This document shows positions 1 through 7,260 of a stretch of 24,323 nt of DNA, in pieces. The stretch is from positions 1-24,323 of the forward strand of contig JABDKS010000850.1 of the NCBI GenBank assembly GCA_013002105.1, in the 5' to 3' direction. The stretch comes from Pirellulaceae bacterium. GTDB lineage: Bacteria > Planctomycetota > Planctomycetia > Pirellulales > Pirellulaceae. The position numbers were made by a program, and so were the translations under genes. Position 1 is the first letter of the stretch, and each line of letters opens with the position of its first letter. Under the pieces are notes generated by a model, which had not been told where the DNA came from, made no database searches, and was given only the letters and a program-made list of their open reading frames with translations.

Positions 1-108
1 CGTACCGGTGTCGGCACAGTGACGGAAGTTTCCCGCTTTCTGCGGCCACCAGTCTTCGTATAGCGACCTGTATTCTTGGACCAAGGGTTTGCCACACGGA
101 CCCTGCCG
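1..108. other. Window edge, no gene assigned
   Basis: On the minus strand one frame is open from about position 102 to the window edge and reads as plausible protein (it includes EYRSLYEDWWP), but it follows an in-frame TGA and has no ATG or GTG start inside the window; TTG at 78-76 is the only weak candidate. On the plus strand frame 1 stays open only to a TAG at 61-63. Either could be the end of a neighbouring gene. Nothing can be assigned. Confidence 0.2.
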
Positions 109-915
109 TCACACTTTGGACCGCCACAGAAAGACGCCGCAAAGCATTGGGGTCAAGCACGTCCAAACGTAGAAGACGATGCCTGGTTGTGGCTGGGCGT
201 TGGCGAGACTACTGGACGGATCCAGTAGTGTCCCGCCAATCACATAAATCACCGCGGCTAATAGCGCCGACAACGCGAATCCTCCGGCCACTTTGACGCC
301 AGCAGTTGCGCGACCCGCTCCGATTCCCACCGCGATCGCACTTGGTAAACCAATCACAATCCATTGGAGGGTATGCAATAGCATCGCATAGATGTCACCA
401 CTGCCCACGGAACTGATCGCGGTATCTTGTAGCTCGAGAATCGGTCCGGCGGTGAACCATCCCAGGGGCACGGCGACGACGATTGCGACCAACGCACCGA
501 TGATGCCGGCGACGAACCGCTGATTCAGAAAGCCGGCGGCCCAGCCGAACAAGACTGCCATCAGGACGCCCAGACTTGAAAGTAGCCGGCCATGATTGGT
601 TGTATCGTTGACGGCGATCATTGCTTCCGCTTCGGTGTACCGTTCACCCATTGGCCCTGCAGCCACGATCTCGCTGTAATCGTCTGGCAACGGCGCTTGG
701 AACTCCGAGAGCATGACCTTGGTGAGGACGACAGCCAAGATCGCGGCAACGAGTCCAACGAATAACCAGGCCCAATAATGGGAAAGGTTGTCGCTCGGCG
801 TGCCTGCTGTTTGATCACTCGCGTCTACCGCATCGGTATCGATCGCCGGATTTTCGGATTGCTCGCTTTCGGCATGTTCGCTTTCGGCATGATTGGGGAT
901 CTCATCGGAATTCAT
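109..915 (-). CDS. Hypothetical six-TM membrane protein
   Basis: A 268-residue protein of unknown function. The first 45 residues are acidic and polar (Glu/Asp/Ser/Ala) with a short tandem AESEH repeat, and look disordered and cytoplasmic. Six hydrophobic segments follow at about 47-69, 111-131, 133-154, 177-200, 207-231 and 244-264, with a soluble loop at about 70-110. Small Gly/Ala-rich helices dominate the second half. I see no catalytic or binding motif and recognise no family. The ATG at 915 has no clear Shine-Dalgarno sequence in front of it. The gene stands alone: upstream lies a 341-bp gap ending in the terminator of the next operon. Its coding status is supported by coherent TM topology; its role is open. 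Confidence 0.75.
   Translation of the reverse strand: MNSDEIPNHAESEHAESEQSENPAIDTDAVDASDQTAGTPSDNLSHYWAWLFVGLVAAILAVVLTKVMLSEFQAPLPDDYSEIVAAGPMGERYTEAEAMIAVNDTTNHGRLLSSLGVLMAVLFGWAAGFLNQRFVAGIIGALVAIVVAVPLGWFTAGPILELQDTAISSVGSGDIYAMLLHTLQWIVIGLPSAIAVGIGAGRATAGVKVAGGFALSALLAAVIYVIGGTLLDPSSSLANAQPQPGIVFYVWTCLTPMLCGVFLWRSKV
862..891. repeat. 15-bp tandem duplication inside the hypothetical membrane gene
   Basis: Two adjacent 15-bp copies (862-876 and 877-891) differ at one base (ctcgctttcggcatg versus ttcgctttcggcatg). In the minus-strand gene each copy adds five in-frame residues of the acidic N-terminal tail (AESEH, AESEQ context), so copy number can change without breaking the frame. Confidence 0.7.
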
Positions 916-1256
916 CGTGTTAGTTGGGCTTTGGGGAGACGTGAGACGGGGCTACAGGGGATCGATGAAATCCGCGACCGCATCGTGAAAGGTGGAACCA
1001 TCCTGCAACACACGCTCTTAGTGTATCGATGCGTTGCCGCAAGACGTAGCGGATATCGCCAGACTTGCAAACAGTTATGAACGGCTAGCCAGTCCGGCTA
1101 TGACCACGTCGGGCTGCGGCAAAGACAGATGCCCTGCTGGGACCTAGTGTAGACAAGCCAGCACCGCCATGCTGCGGCAGGTTCGCGCTGAACAAGAAAA
1201 AAGCCCGCGTTGCAATAACGCGGGCTTTTGATTCGATTGGACATCCGATGGCAGCT
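916..1256. other. Intergenic region with one terminator
   Basis: This 341-bp stretch lies between the minus-strand membrane gene and the end of the minus-strand TIGR03545 gene. It holds the strong hairpin at 1199-1229. A short plus-strand open frame enters it from 778 to 1080, but that frame is antisense to the membrane gene over half its length and has no family resemblance. I see no convincing promoter, tRNA or small gene in the rest. Confidence 0.4.
1199..1229 (-). terminator. Intrinsic terminator, 13-bp perfect stem
   Basis: The arms AAAAGCCCGCGTT (1199-1211) and AACGCGGGCTTTT (1217-1229) are perfect reverse complements around a five-base loop. Read on the minus strand the hairpin runs into TTTTTTCTTG, a typical U-tract, about 28 bp past the TAG of the TIGR03545 gene. 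The A/T ends on both sides would allow it to work in both directions, but the only gene ending here is on the minus strand. Confidence 0.9.
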
Positions 1257-3014
1257 CTAGCGAAGCTGGCCTTCGATTGCCGATCGCAGTTTGCCCAAGT
1301 ATGCGTCGGCTTGGCCCACTTCGTTGACCACTTTGTCACGCATCTCTTTGATCGACGCATCGGCCGATGCCAGCAACGTTTTGGCTTCGGTCTGTCGCGA
1401 ATCAAGCCATTTTCGTAGTGCCACCGACTCACGTAAATGAGTCTCTTCGACCTTGACTGCCAGTTTTCGTTTGGACGTTTGGATTTGTCCGGCAACGGCG
1501 TCACGAGCAGCACTTTGGAAGATCTGTCCGAGGTTGGAATTCAGTTGCAAGTCCAAGTCTCGCCAAGTCCCGTCAAAGGTTGCGTCGACTTCGATGTTGT
1601 CCACGGCAGCCAAGCTTTGACCCAATGCAACGGCTGCGGGCGACTGGGCGTAGCGTGGATCGACTTGCAGGTGCATTTTCAATCCGGATTGCTTGCTGAC
1701 CAAGCGACCGGAAATGTTCTCACCTTCGGTTCGCAATTGAACCCAGAGTTCTCGCTGCCCGCCTTCGATCGTGATTCGGGCATCGTTGGGATTGCCAAGT
1801 TTCATTGCATCGGCGTCGGTTTGTGGCCAATGCAATGTCAGCACGTCAACGTCCACACCTTGACGACGGTCACGAACGATTTCGATCCGGACAACATCGG
1901 GGCCTTCCAAACGCAAGCGAGCTTGGGTCGGTTCGGCCAGTAGTTCAGGTGTGGGCGTCAAGTTTTCGACAACACCTGTTAGGACATAGTCCTTGCCATC
2001 GGCCGACAGCATTCCGCCGACTTCGCAATGGCGGACCATGATCTCGGGTCGTCGTTTCAAGCCCAACAGATCGTAGTCAACACCGCGAGCTCGTTGGCTC
2101 TCGGGTGCCACCATGGTGTAGTCGGCGATCGCGCGTCCACCCTGCAGGTAGCCACGGATTCGTTGAACTTGGTCGCGAACCGCGTTGGCCATCAGATCGA
2201 CACCAAAGTTGTCACTTTGTGACATCGCTCCAGGCACATACTGGTCAATCTTGTCCAAATCGACTTGCTTGGCCTGTTCCAGCGCCGCGATGTCATCTTG
2301 CAGTCGTTGGGGTAACGAATCGATCGTTTCACGTACGACTTGCAACTCGTTGCGTGTTGTCGTTGCACGTGCCAGAGTGCGATCAAGCTGCTCCCAGTCG
2401 CGGAGCGGGTTGTCGATCCCGCGTGCTGTGTCACGAATTTCGCGAATTTGCTGTTCCAGAGCACGCGCTCGTACGACAAGCGAGTCGTATTCGGTTTCCC
2501 AACGCGTACGAATCTCCTGGCTACGACGGACCGTTTCGAGTCCACCGATGACGGATTCGGCGTGGTCTTCTAGTTGATCGGTGGCACCGCGAAGAAATTT
2601 TCCCAACATGCCGGCGCTTTCGTCGGCGGTGGGGGCGGCGCGATGTTCGTCGACCAAATGCCCGGAGCTATCGCGTTGCGTGCCGATTTGCAGGCCAGTG
2701 ATATGTCCTTCGCTGGCGATCCAGCGACGGTGCAGCAACGACTTGCCATCGATGACCAAATCAATCGATTCGGCGCGAAATGCGTCGCGCATTTCCTTGT
2801 CGGACCGTGGATCAGCGACGCGAAAATCGGTGTACTGAATCCTTGGTGGAAACAGGCCGACCTCGGATCGAGCGATTTCGACCTTCGCACCCGTAGCTTG
2901 TTCCAAGCCATAGGCGGTGACATAGCTTGCGACGGGACCGAGGCCCCATCGAACCAGCATCAACACAACAACGACGATTAACAGCCGTGTAATAATGTAT
3001 CGCCAACGAATCAT
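1257..3014 (-). CDS. TIGR03545-family membrane-anchored protein
   Basis: This 585-residue protein matches the uncharacterised TIGR03545 family, which is known as the neighbour of TIGR03546 and is found here in that order. A single N-terminal transmembrane segment (about 6-30) is followed by an AsmA/DUF748-like stretch (about 30-115: ATGAKVEIA, then an LFPPRIQYTDFRVADP motif), a coiled-coil region (about 176-255), a beta-rich middle (about 300-490) and a second charged helical region at the C-terminus (about 500-585). The AsmA likeness is my inference and would suggest a periplasmic protein acting on envelope lipid. The ATG at 3014 overlaps the stop of the upstream gene by four bases (ATGA), and an AAAGGAAAG sequence sits just upstream, so translation is probably coupled. 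The transcript ends at the hairpin at 1199-1229. Function unknown. Confidence 0.85.
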   Translation of the reverse strand: MIRWRYIITRLLIVVVVLMLVRWGLGPVASYVTAYGLEQATGAKVEIARSEVGLFPPRIQYTDFRVADPRSDKEMRDAFRAESIDLVIDGKSLLHRRWIASEGHITGLQIGTQRDSSGHLVDEHRAAPTADESAGMLGKFLRGATDQLEDHAESVIGGLETVRRSQEIRTRWETEYDSLVVRARALEQQIREIRDTARGIDNPLRDWEQLDRTLARATTTRNELQVVRETIDSLPQRLQDDIAALEQAKQVDLDKIDQYVPGAMSQSDNFGVDLMANAVRDQVQRIRGYLQGGRAIADYTMVAPESQRARGVDYDLLGLKRRPEIMVRHCEVGGMLSADGKDYVLTGVVENLTPTPELLAEPTQARLRLEGPDVVRIEIVRDRRQGVDVDVLTLHWPQTDADAMKLGNPNDARITIEGGQRELWVQLRTEGENISGRLVSKQSGLKMHLQVDPRYAQSPAAVALGQSLAAVDNIEVDATFDGTWRDLDLQLNSNLGQIFQSAARDAVAGQIQTSKRKLAVKVEETHLRESVALRKWLDSRQTEAKTLLASADASIKEMRDKVVNEVGQADAYLGKLRSAIEGQLR

Positions 3015-4015
3015 GCCGCTTTCCTTTGCTGCTGTGAGTCGCGCAATTGACGAAGCAAGTAATTGAGGGCTTCGTCCATTGGAGGAGGTGGTGCGTCCGC
3101 AGCCACGGGCTGCTCGAGGGGAGCTTGTGCGACGGGGATCGATTCGTCGCTAACGTCTTTCATACGAATCACGTCGATTCGAGTTTCGACCGACAGGTGA
3201 GTGTCGTCTGTGGCTACCGCCGGCAACGTTTCGCCTGTTTGGTCGATCGGTTGAATGACTGGTTGGTCGGCTGGTGGATCTACGCGATGGATGGGGGTGA
3301 CCGCCTGTGTTGGATCATCAGCAGGCTGAGTGTTCGACGAATCGTGGCCTGTCGTGCCCTGCGAGATTCGGACTGCTGGAGTATCCGATGCGGATGGCTG
3401 CTGTGTTGCAGATGTCGCATCCGCAGCGGGCTTTGGTGATGTGCTGTTCGCGACGCGCCGAGCGGGCACGTGGGGCGACGAAACCTCTTGATGACTTTGG
3501 TCGACCAATACAACTGAATGTTTGGCGACGTTGCGGTTCTGTTGTTGGATTTCCGTCGTTTCTCTCTCCGTCTCTTCTGCTTTGGTTGGAGCGAACAAGC
3601 GGAAAACCGGATAGGTCAACATGAAAATCGGGAGCACTGCGGCCACACCGATGACAAAACTGCCCATCACGATCGTGTTGTTCAAATCGGTCCAGGGGAC
3701 CAAGGGCAATTGCCAAGCCTTGGATGCTGTTTCTGCCCAGGAAGGATTGGTCAGAATGAAACTACCGACTTCGTGCGAATACTGGTCGAGCTTGGCGGCG
3801 GCGAACGAGACACCGACAGCCGTCAGCCCTGCCATGGCATGATTGAGTCGCAGCGACAGCACCACAATCAAAATGGCCAAGGCCAAAAGATTGCCGTGGG
3901 GCACGACGCCGAGTAACGCTCCAAACGCTACCGCCGCAGCTAACTGATGCGGATATTTGCGACCGGCAATTGCCGTTTTGAGGCTCTTAATGAGCTTGAT
4001 CGTCCAAAAGATCAT
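3011..4015 (-). CDS. TIGR03546-family membrane protein with long tail
   Basis: A 334-residue protein whose first 145 residues match TIGR03546 (DUF2062-like): a short amphipathic start (MIFWTIKLIKSLK), then hydrophobic segments at about 24-57, 59-75 and 114-141, with the VAFGALLGVVPHGNLL signature near residue 29. The family is usually about 160 residues; here a 190-residue Pro/Thr/Gln/Asp-rich, probably disordered tail is added (about 146-334), ending in a charged RQLRDSQQQRKAA. The frame could be extended to 4180, but the ATG at 4015 fits the family start and is preceded by TGGAGG nine bases away. It overlaps the TIGR03545 gene by four bases, as expected for the conserved pair. Its role is not known; a joint function in the cell envelope is inferred. 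Confidence 0.85.
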   Translation of the reverse strand: MIFWTIKLIKSLKTAIAGRKYPHQLAAAVAFGALLGVVPHGNLLALAILIVVLSLRLNHAMAGLTAVGVSFAAAKLDQYSHEVGSFILTNPSWAETASKAWQLPLVPWTDLNNTIVMGSFVIGVAAVLPIFMLTYPVFRLFAPTKAEETERETTEIQQQNRNVAKHSVVLVDQSHQEVSSPHVPARRVANSTSPKPAADATSATQQPSASDTPAVRISQGTTGHDSSNTQPADDPTQAVTPIHRVDPPADQPVIQPIDQTGETLPAVATDDTHLSVETRIDVIRMKDVSDESIPVAQAPLEQPVAADAPPPPMDEALNYLLRQLRDSQQQRKAA

Positions 4016-4030
4016 GGTGGTGCGCCTCCA
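4016..4030 (-). promoter_or_regulatory. Shine-Dalgarno site deciding the TIGR03546 start
   Basis: On the minus strand TGGAGG lies at 4030-4025, with nine bases between it and the ATG at 4015. No comparable site precedes the longer in-frame start at 4180, so the shorter protein is preferred. Confidence 0.65.
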
Positions 4031-4278
4031 TGCGCACAGTTCTCGCTTCGAAAACCTACTGATGCGTTTATCGGCATCAGGTGGCCGGATATTCAGTACA
4101 GACCGCAGATTTTCACACGCTAGACCAGATTCCGACCGACAGCATGTGAAGTTAGGTGCTTTACGAACACGCCGCGGCAAGGCCGGTCATTGGCGGATGG
4201 CGAGAATTTGCCGACAATTCAGGGGCTCTGACCAAACGTGTCACACCGGTAGGCGACATTAGCGATTGGGACATTGTG

Positions 4279-7260
4279 ATGCGTCCCTTTTTCTATTTTT
4301 CTCGCCGTCCCTTTTTCATTGAAAGCTTTTTCTCTGTGACCCCCGCTGCAAAACGTCCTCAAACAGACCTTCGCTGTGAAACTCATTTTCTGGGATGGGA
4401 CGGAGCATTGTTGCCGCGAGCGGTCGATTTTCTCTATGCGCGGTTCGCGTCGGCGGACAGTTTTGATCTTGGCAAACTCATTTGCGTTTTGCCCACGGCC
4501 CGTGGGAGTCGTCGGCTGAGATTCTTGTTGCAAGCTCGTGCCAACGAGTCCGGATTGACGTTTCGACCGCCCAAGGTGATCACGACCGGACAGCTGGCCG
4601 AGTCAATCTATCGTGCTCCCGGATCCATCGCTTTGGACTTTGAGCAAACGCTAGCGTGGTCGGAAGTCTTGCAATCGCACAGCGCTGACGATTTGCTGCC
4701 TCTGTTACCCACCCTGCCCGCCGCCGAAGCGATCAACGCATGGATGGAATTGGCAGGAACGCTGCGTCGATTGCATGCTGAACTGGCATCGAGCCAATTG
4801 AGTTTTAGCGATGTTGTTGATGAAGCCGAAACGGAGTCGGAGAAGCGTCGCTGGCAATTGTTGGCACGGTTGTTCAAAAAATATTTGAACGTTTTGAACA
4901 AGGCCGGTTTGGTTGATCCACATTGGGCACGTCGTGAGGCGATTGAGTCATCGACCTGCAGCAGCGATCATCCGATCGTCCTGATCGGCACGAGCGATTT
5001 AAGCGACGTGCAGTTGTCGATGCTGCGTTGCGTGGCCGACCAAACCATTTCGCTGATCGCCGCACCCGAGAGCGAAGCGTTTCGGTTTGATGAATTTGGA
5101 AGTGTGGGCACGGATGATTGGTTGAAACATGAATTGCCGTTGCTCGACGAGCAGTTGGTATCCGCAGGCGATGTGTCGGACCAAGCGGTTGCGGTGGCGG
5201 AGTTGCTCGCGGACTTTGCCACCCAATACGCGGCTGACCAAGTTACGGTTGGCGTTACCGATGAATCACAAGTGGGTCCGGTCGAATTGGAGCTGCGCGG
5301 GTGCGGTGTCAAAACGTATCGACATCTGGGCTGGACCGTCGCCGAGACCGCAATCGGTCGGCTGTTCGATTTAACCGCCAATCATCTCCAGCAGGGGACT
5401 TGGCAAACGTTGGCTGCACTGGTGCGTCATGCTGATATGCATCGTTTTGTCAGCGAGCAAATCGCGGCGACCGCTACCAAGGGGAATCAAACGGAATCCG
5501 ATTGGCTGATCGATTTAGACAATTTATTGGCAGCACACTTTCCATTGCGGGTTGCGGATCCGTTGCCGCCGCAGGCGATCGAGAATGGTCCGATCGCGGT
5601 GGAAGTATTGCGGATCGTCAACGAGTTGTTGTCAGGCTTCTTTGCCGATGCGCGTCCGATTGCCGATTGGAGTTTGTCGATCGTCCAGTGGTTGGAACGC
5701 TTGTATGCCGAACACGCCGTTTCTGACCCCATTGCGAACGACGACAGTGATTCCTTGGATCCGCAATGGTCCCGGCTCGACCGAACTGGCAAGGCATTTG
5801 CAAAAACAAAATCGCTATTGAACCGATTTTCGGATCTAAACCATCAATTGGACGTCGCCGTCAGCGGTAGTGTCGCATTTGAGATGCTTGTGGGTCGTTT
5901 GGCCGAACAACGTGTCGGTGACACGCCAGAGCCGGACGATGTTGAAATTCTTGGTTGGTTGGATTTGGCCTTGGATGATGCACCGGCGATGGTCGTGATG
6001 GGATTGAACCATCCGTTCGTCCCCGGCGCCGTGACGAGCGATCCATTTTTGCCGGGCACCTTGCGGACGCGATTGCGTATGGCCGACAACAACCGCCGTT
6101 ACGCGCGGGACGTTTACGCGATGCACTTGCTGATCACGACACGCCCGTCGGTCCGGTTCGTGGTCGGCCGCAATGCGGCTGACGGTTCTCCAACGCCACC
6201 GAGTCGTTTGATTGCCGCGGCAAATGCGGTCGATTCGGCCAGGCGAATTCGTCAACTGCTCTCTGGTTCACGAGCTGCTGTCACGATTGAGCATTGCTGG
6301 GATACCAACGTCGCCGTTAGCCAGTTGCCGATTCCCCCATTGAACGCGGATCCGGCACAGATTCAATCGCTCAGCGTCACAGCATTTCGCGATTATCTGA
6401 TTTGTCCGTACCGATTTTACCTGCGTCACGTTTTGCGACTGCGCCCTTTGGAGGATGCGACCGGCGAATTGGCGGCCAACCAGTTCGGTGATTTGGTGCA
6501 TGGCACATTGGAACGGTTCGGGCTTTCAGCCGACAAATCACTGACCGACCAAGACAAAATCGAAGCCGCCTTGTTGCAGCATTTACACGAATATGCGGAA
6601 TACGTGTACGGCGATGGCGTTGCGATGGCGGTCAAGTTGCAAGTCAAGCAGGCTCAGCAACGTTTGAAGTTTGTTGCGGCGGCTCAGGCGGCACGGATTG
6701 CCGAAGGTTGGGTGATCGACAAGACAGAAGCGAGTGTGAAAGAAGTCGCCACCGCGAACTCAGCGGCCGCCGGAATTGTCGTCGATGGTAAGCGGATGGG
6801 GATTCGCGGTCGATTTGATCGAATCGATCATCATCCGGTCACCAACCAATGGGCCATCTTGGACTACAAAACGCACGGACACAAACCAGAGAAAAAACAT
6901 TTGGGAAAGGTCGATGGTCGGGAAACCTGGGTCGATTTGCAGTTGCCGCTCTATCGAATGATGGTTCCGTTTCTGGGGATTGATGCTGAACCGGCCAATG
7001 TGCAACTGGGATATTTCAACGTCAGCGAAAAAGATGCGGAAACCGGCATTCATATCGCGCAGTTCACAGACGAACAACTCAGTGCTGCCGACGAGCTGAT
7101 CTATCAATGTATTCGCGATATTTGGGCGGGGAGATTTGAACCAACCGATGACCGTGTGCAGTACGACGACTACGAGATGATTTTGCAGACCAGCGTGCCT
7201 CAGCGATTGTTAAGCGAAGCGGAACAGCCAGGATTCGAATCGGCGGAGGAAGGGTCGTGA
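4279..7260 (+). CDS. addB: AddB-like RecB-type nuclease subunit
   Basis: Predicted nuclease subunit of an AddAB-type double-strand-break resection enzyme, 993 residues from ATG 4279. The conserved part starts at about residue 33 (THFLGWD). The usual ATP-binding position reads LICVLPTARGSRRLRFLL, with no Walker A, so the helicase-like fold is probably inactive. The C-terminal PD-(D/E)XK nuclease is complete: CPYRFY (about 707), GDLVHG with H741, GRFDRID with D847, LDYKT with D862 and K864, and QxxxY at Q888/Y892. The three-cysteine Fe-S motif that normally follows is missing; only one cysteine (YQCIRD) remains near the end. GTG 4156 (longer) and GTG 4336 (shorter) are alternative starts in this frame. 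The stop overlaps the next gene by four bases (GTGA), so A and B subunits are probably coupled in translation. Confidence 0.9.
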   Translation: MRPFFYFSRRPFFIESFFSVTPAAKRPQTDLRCETHFLGWDGALLPRAVDFLYARFASADSFDLGKLICVLPTARGSRRLRFLLQARANESGLTFRPPKVITTGQLAESIYRAPGSIALDFEQTLAWSEVLQSHSADDLLPLLPTLPAAEAINAWMELAGTLRRLHAELASSQLSFSDVVDEAETESEKRRWQLLARLFKKYLNVLNKAGLVDPHWARREAIESSTCSSDHPIVLIGTSDLSDVQLSMLRCVADQTISLIAAPESEAFRFDEFGSVGTDDWLKHELPLLDEQLVSAGDVSDQAVAVAELLADFATQYAADQVTVGVTDESQVGPVELELRGCGVKTYRHLGWTVAETAIGRLFDLTANHLQQGTWQTLAALVRHADMHRFVSEQIAATATKGNQTESDWLIDLDNLLAAHFPLRVADPLPPQAIENGPIAVEVLRIVNELLSGFFADARPIADWSLSIVQWLERLYAEHAVSDPIANDDSDSLDPQWSRLDRTGKAFAKTKSLLNRFSDLNHQLDVAVSGSVAFEMLVGRLAEQRVGDTPEPDDVEILGWLDLALDDAPAMVVMGLNHPFVPGAVTSDPFLPGTLRTRLRMADNNRRYARDVYAMHLLITTRPSVRFVVGRNAADGSPTPPSRLIAAANAVDSARRIRQLLSGSRAAVTIEHCWDTNVAVSQLPIPPLNADPAQIQSLSVTAFRDYLICPYRFYLRHVLRLRPLEDATGELAANQFGDLVHGTLERFGLSADKSLTDQDKIEAALLQHLHEYAEYVYGDGVAMAVKLQVKQAQQRLKFVAAAQAARIAEGWVIDKTEASVKEVATANSAAAGIVVDGKRMGIRGRFDRIDHHPVTNQWAILDYKTHGHKPEKKHLGKVDGRETWVDLQLPLYRMMVPFLGIDAEPANVQLGYFNVSEKDAETGIHIAQFTDEQLSAADELIYQCIRDIWAGRFEPTDDRVQYDDYEMILQTSVPQRLLSEAEQPGFESAEEGS
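4282..4317. repeat. Direct repeat CGTCCCTTTTTC near the addB start
   Basis: Two identical 12-bp copies (4282-4293 and 4306-4317) lie 24 bp apart, start to start, in a T-rich, pyrimidine-rich stretch. If the ATG at 4279 is used they encode a Phe-rich N-terminus (RPFF twice) that does not look like the conserved protein beginning at about residue 33. They may instead belong to an untranslated leader, with translation from GTG 4336. Confidence 0.55.

Noticed and set aside
778..1080. 100-codon plus-strand frame partly outside the membrane gene
   Set aside because: Half of it is antisense to the six-TM gene, it has no ribosome site and no recognisable domain.
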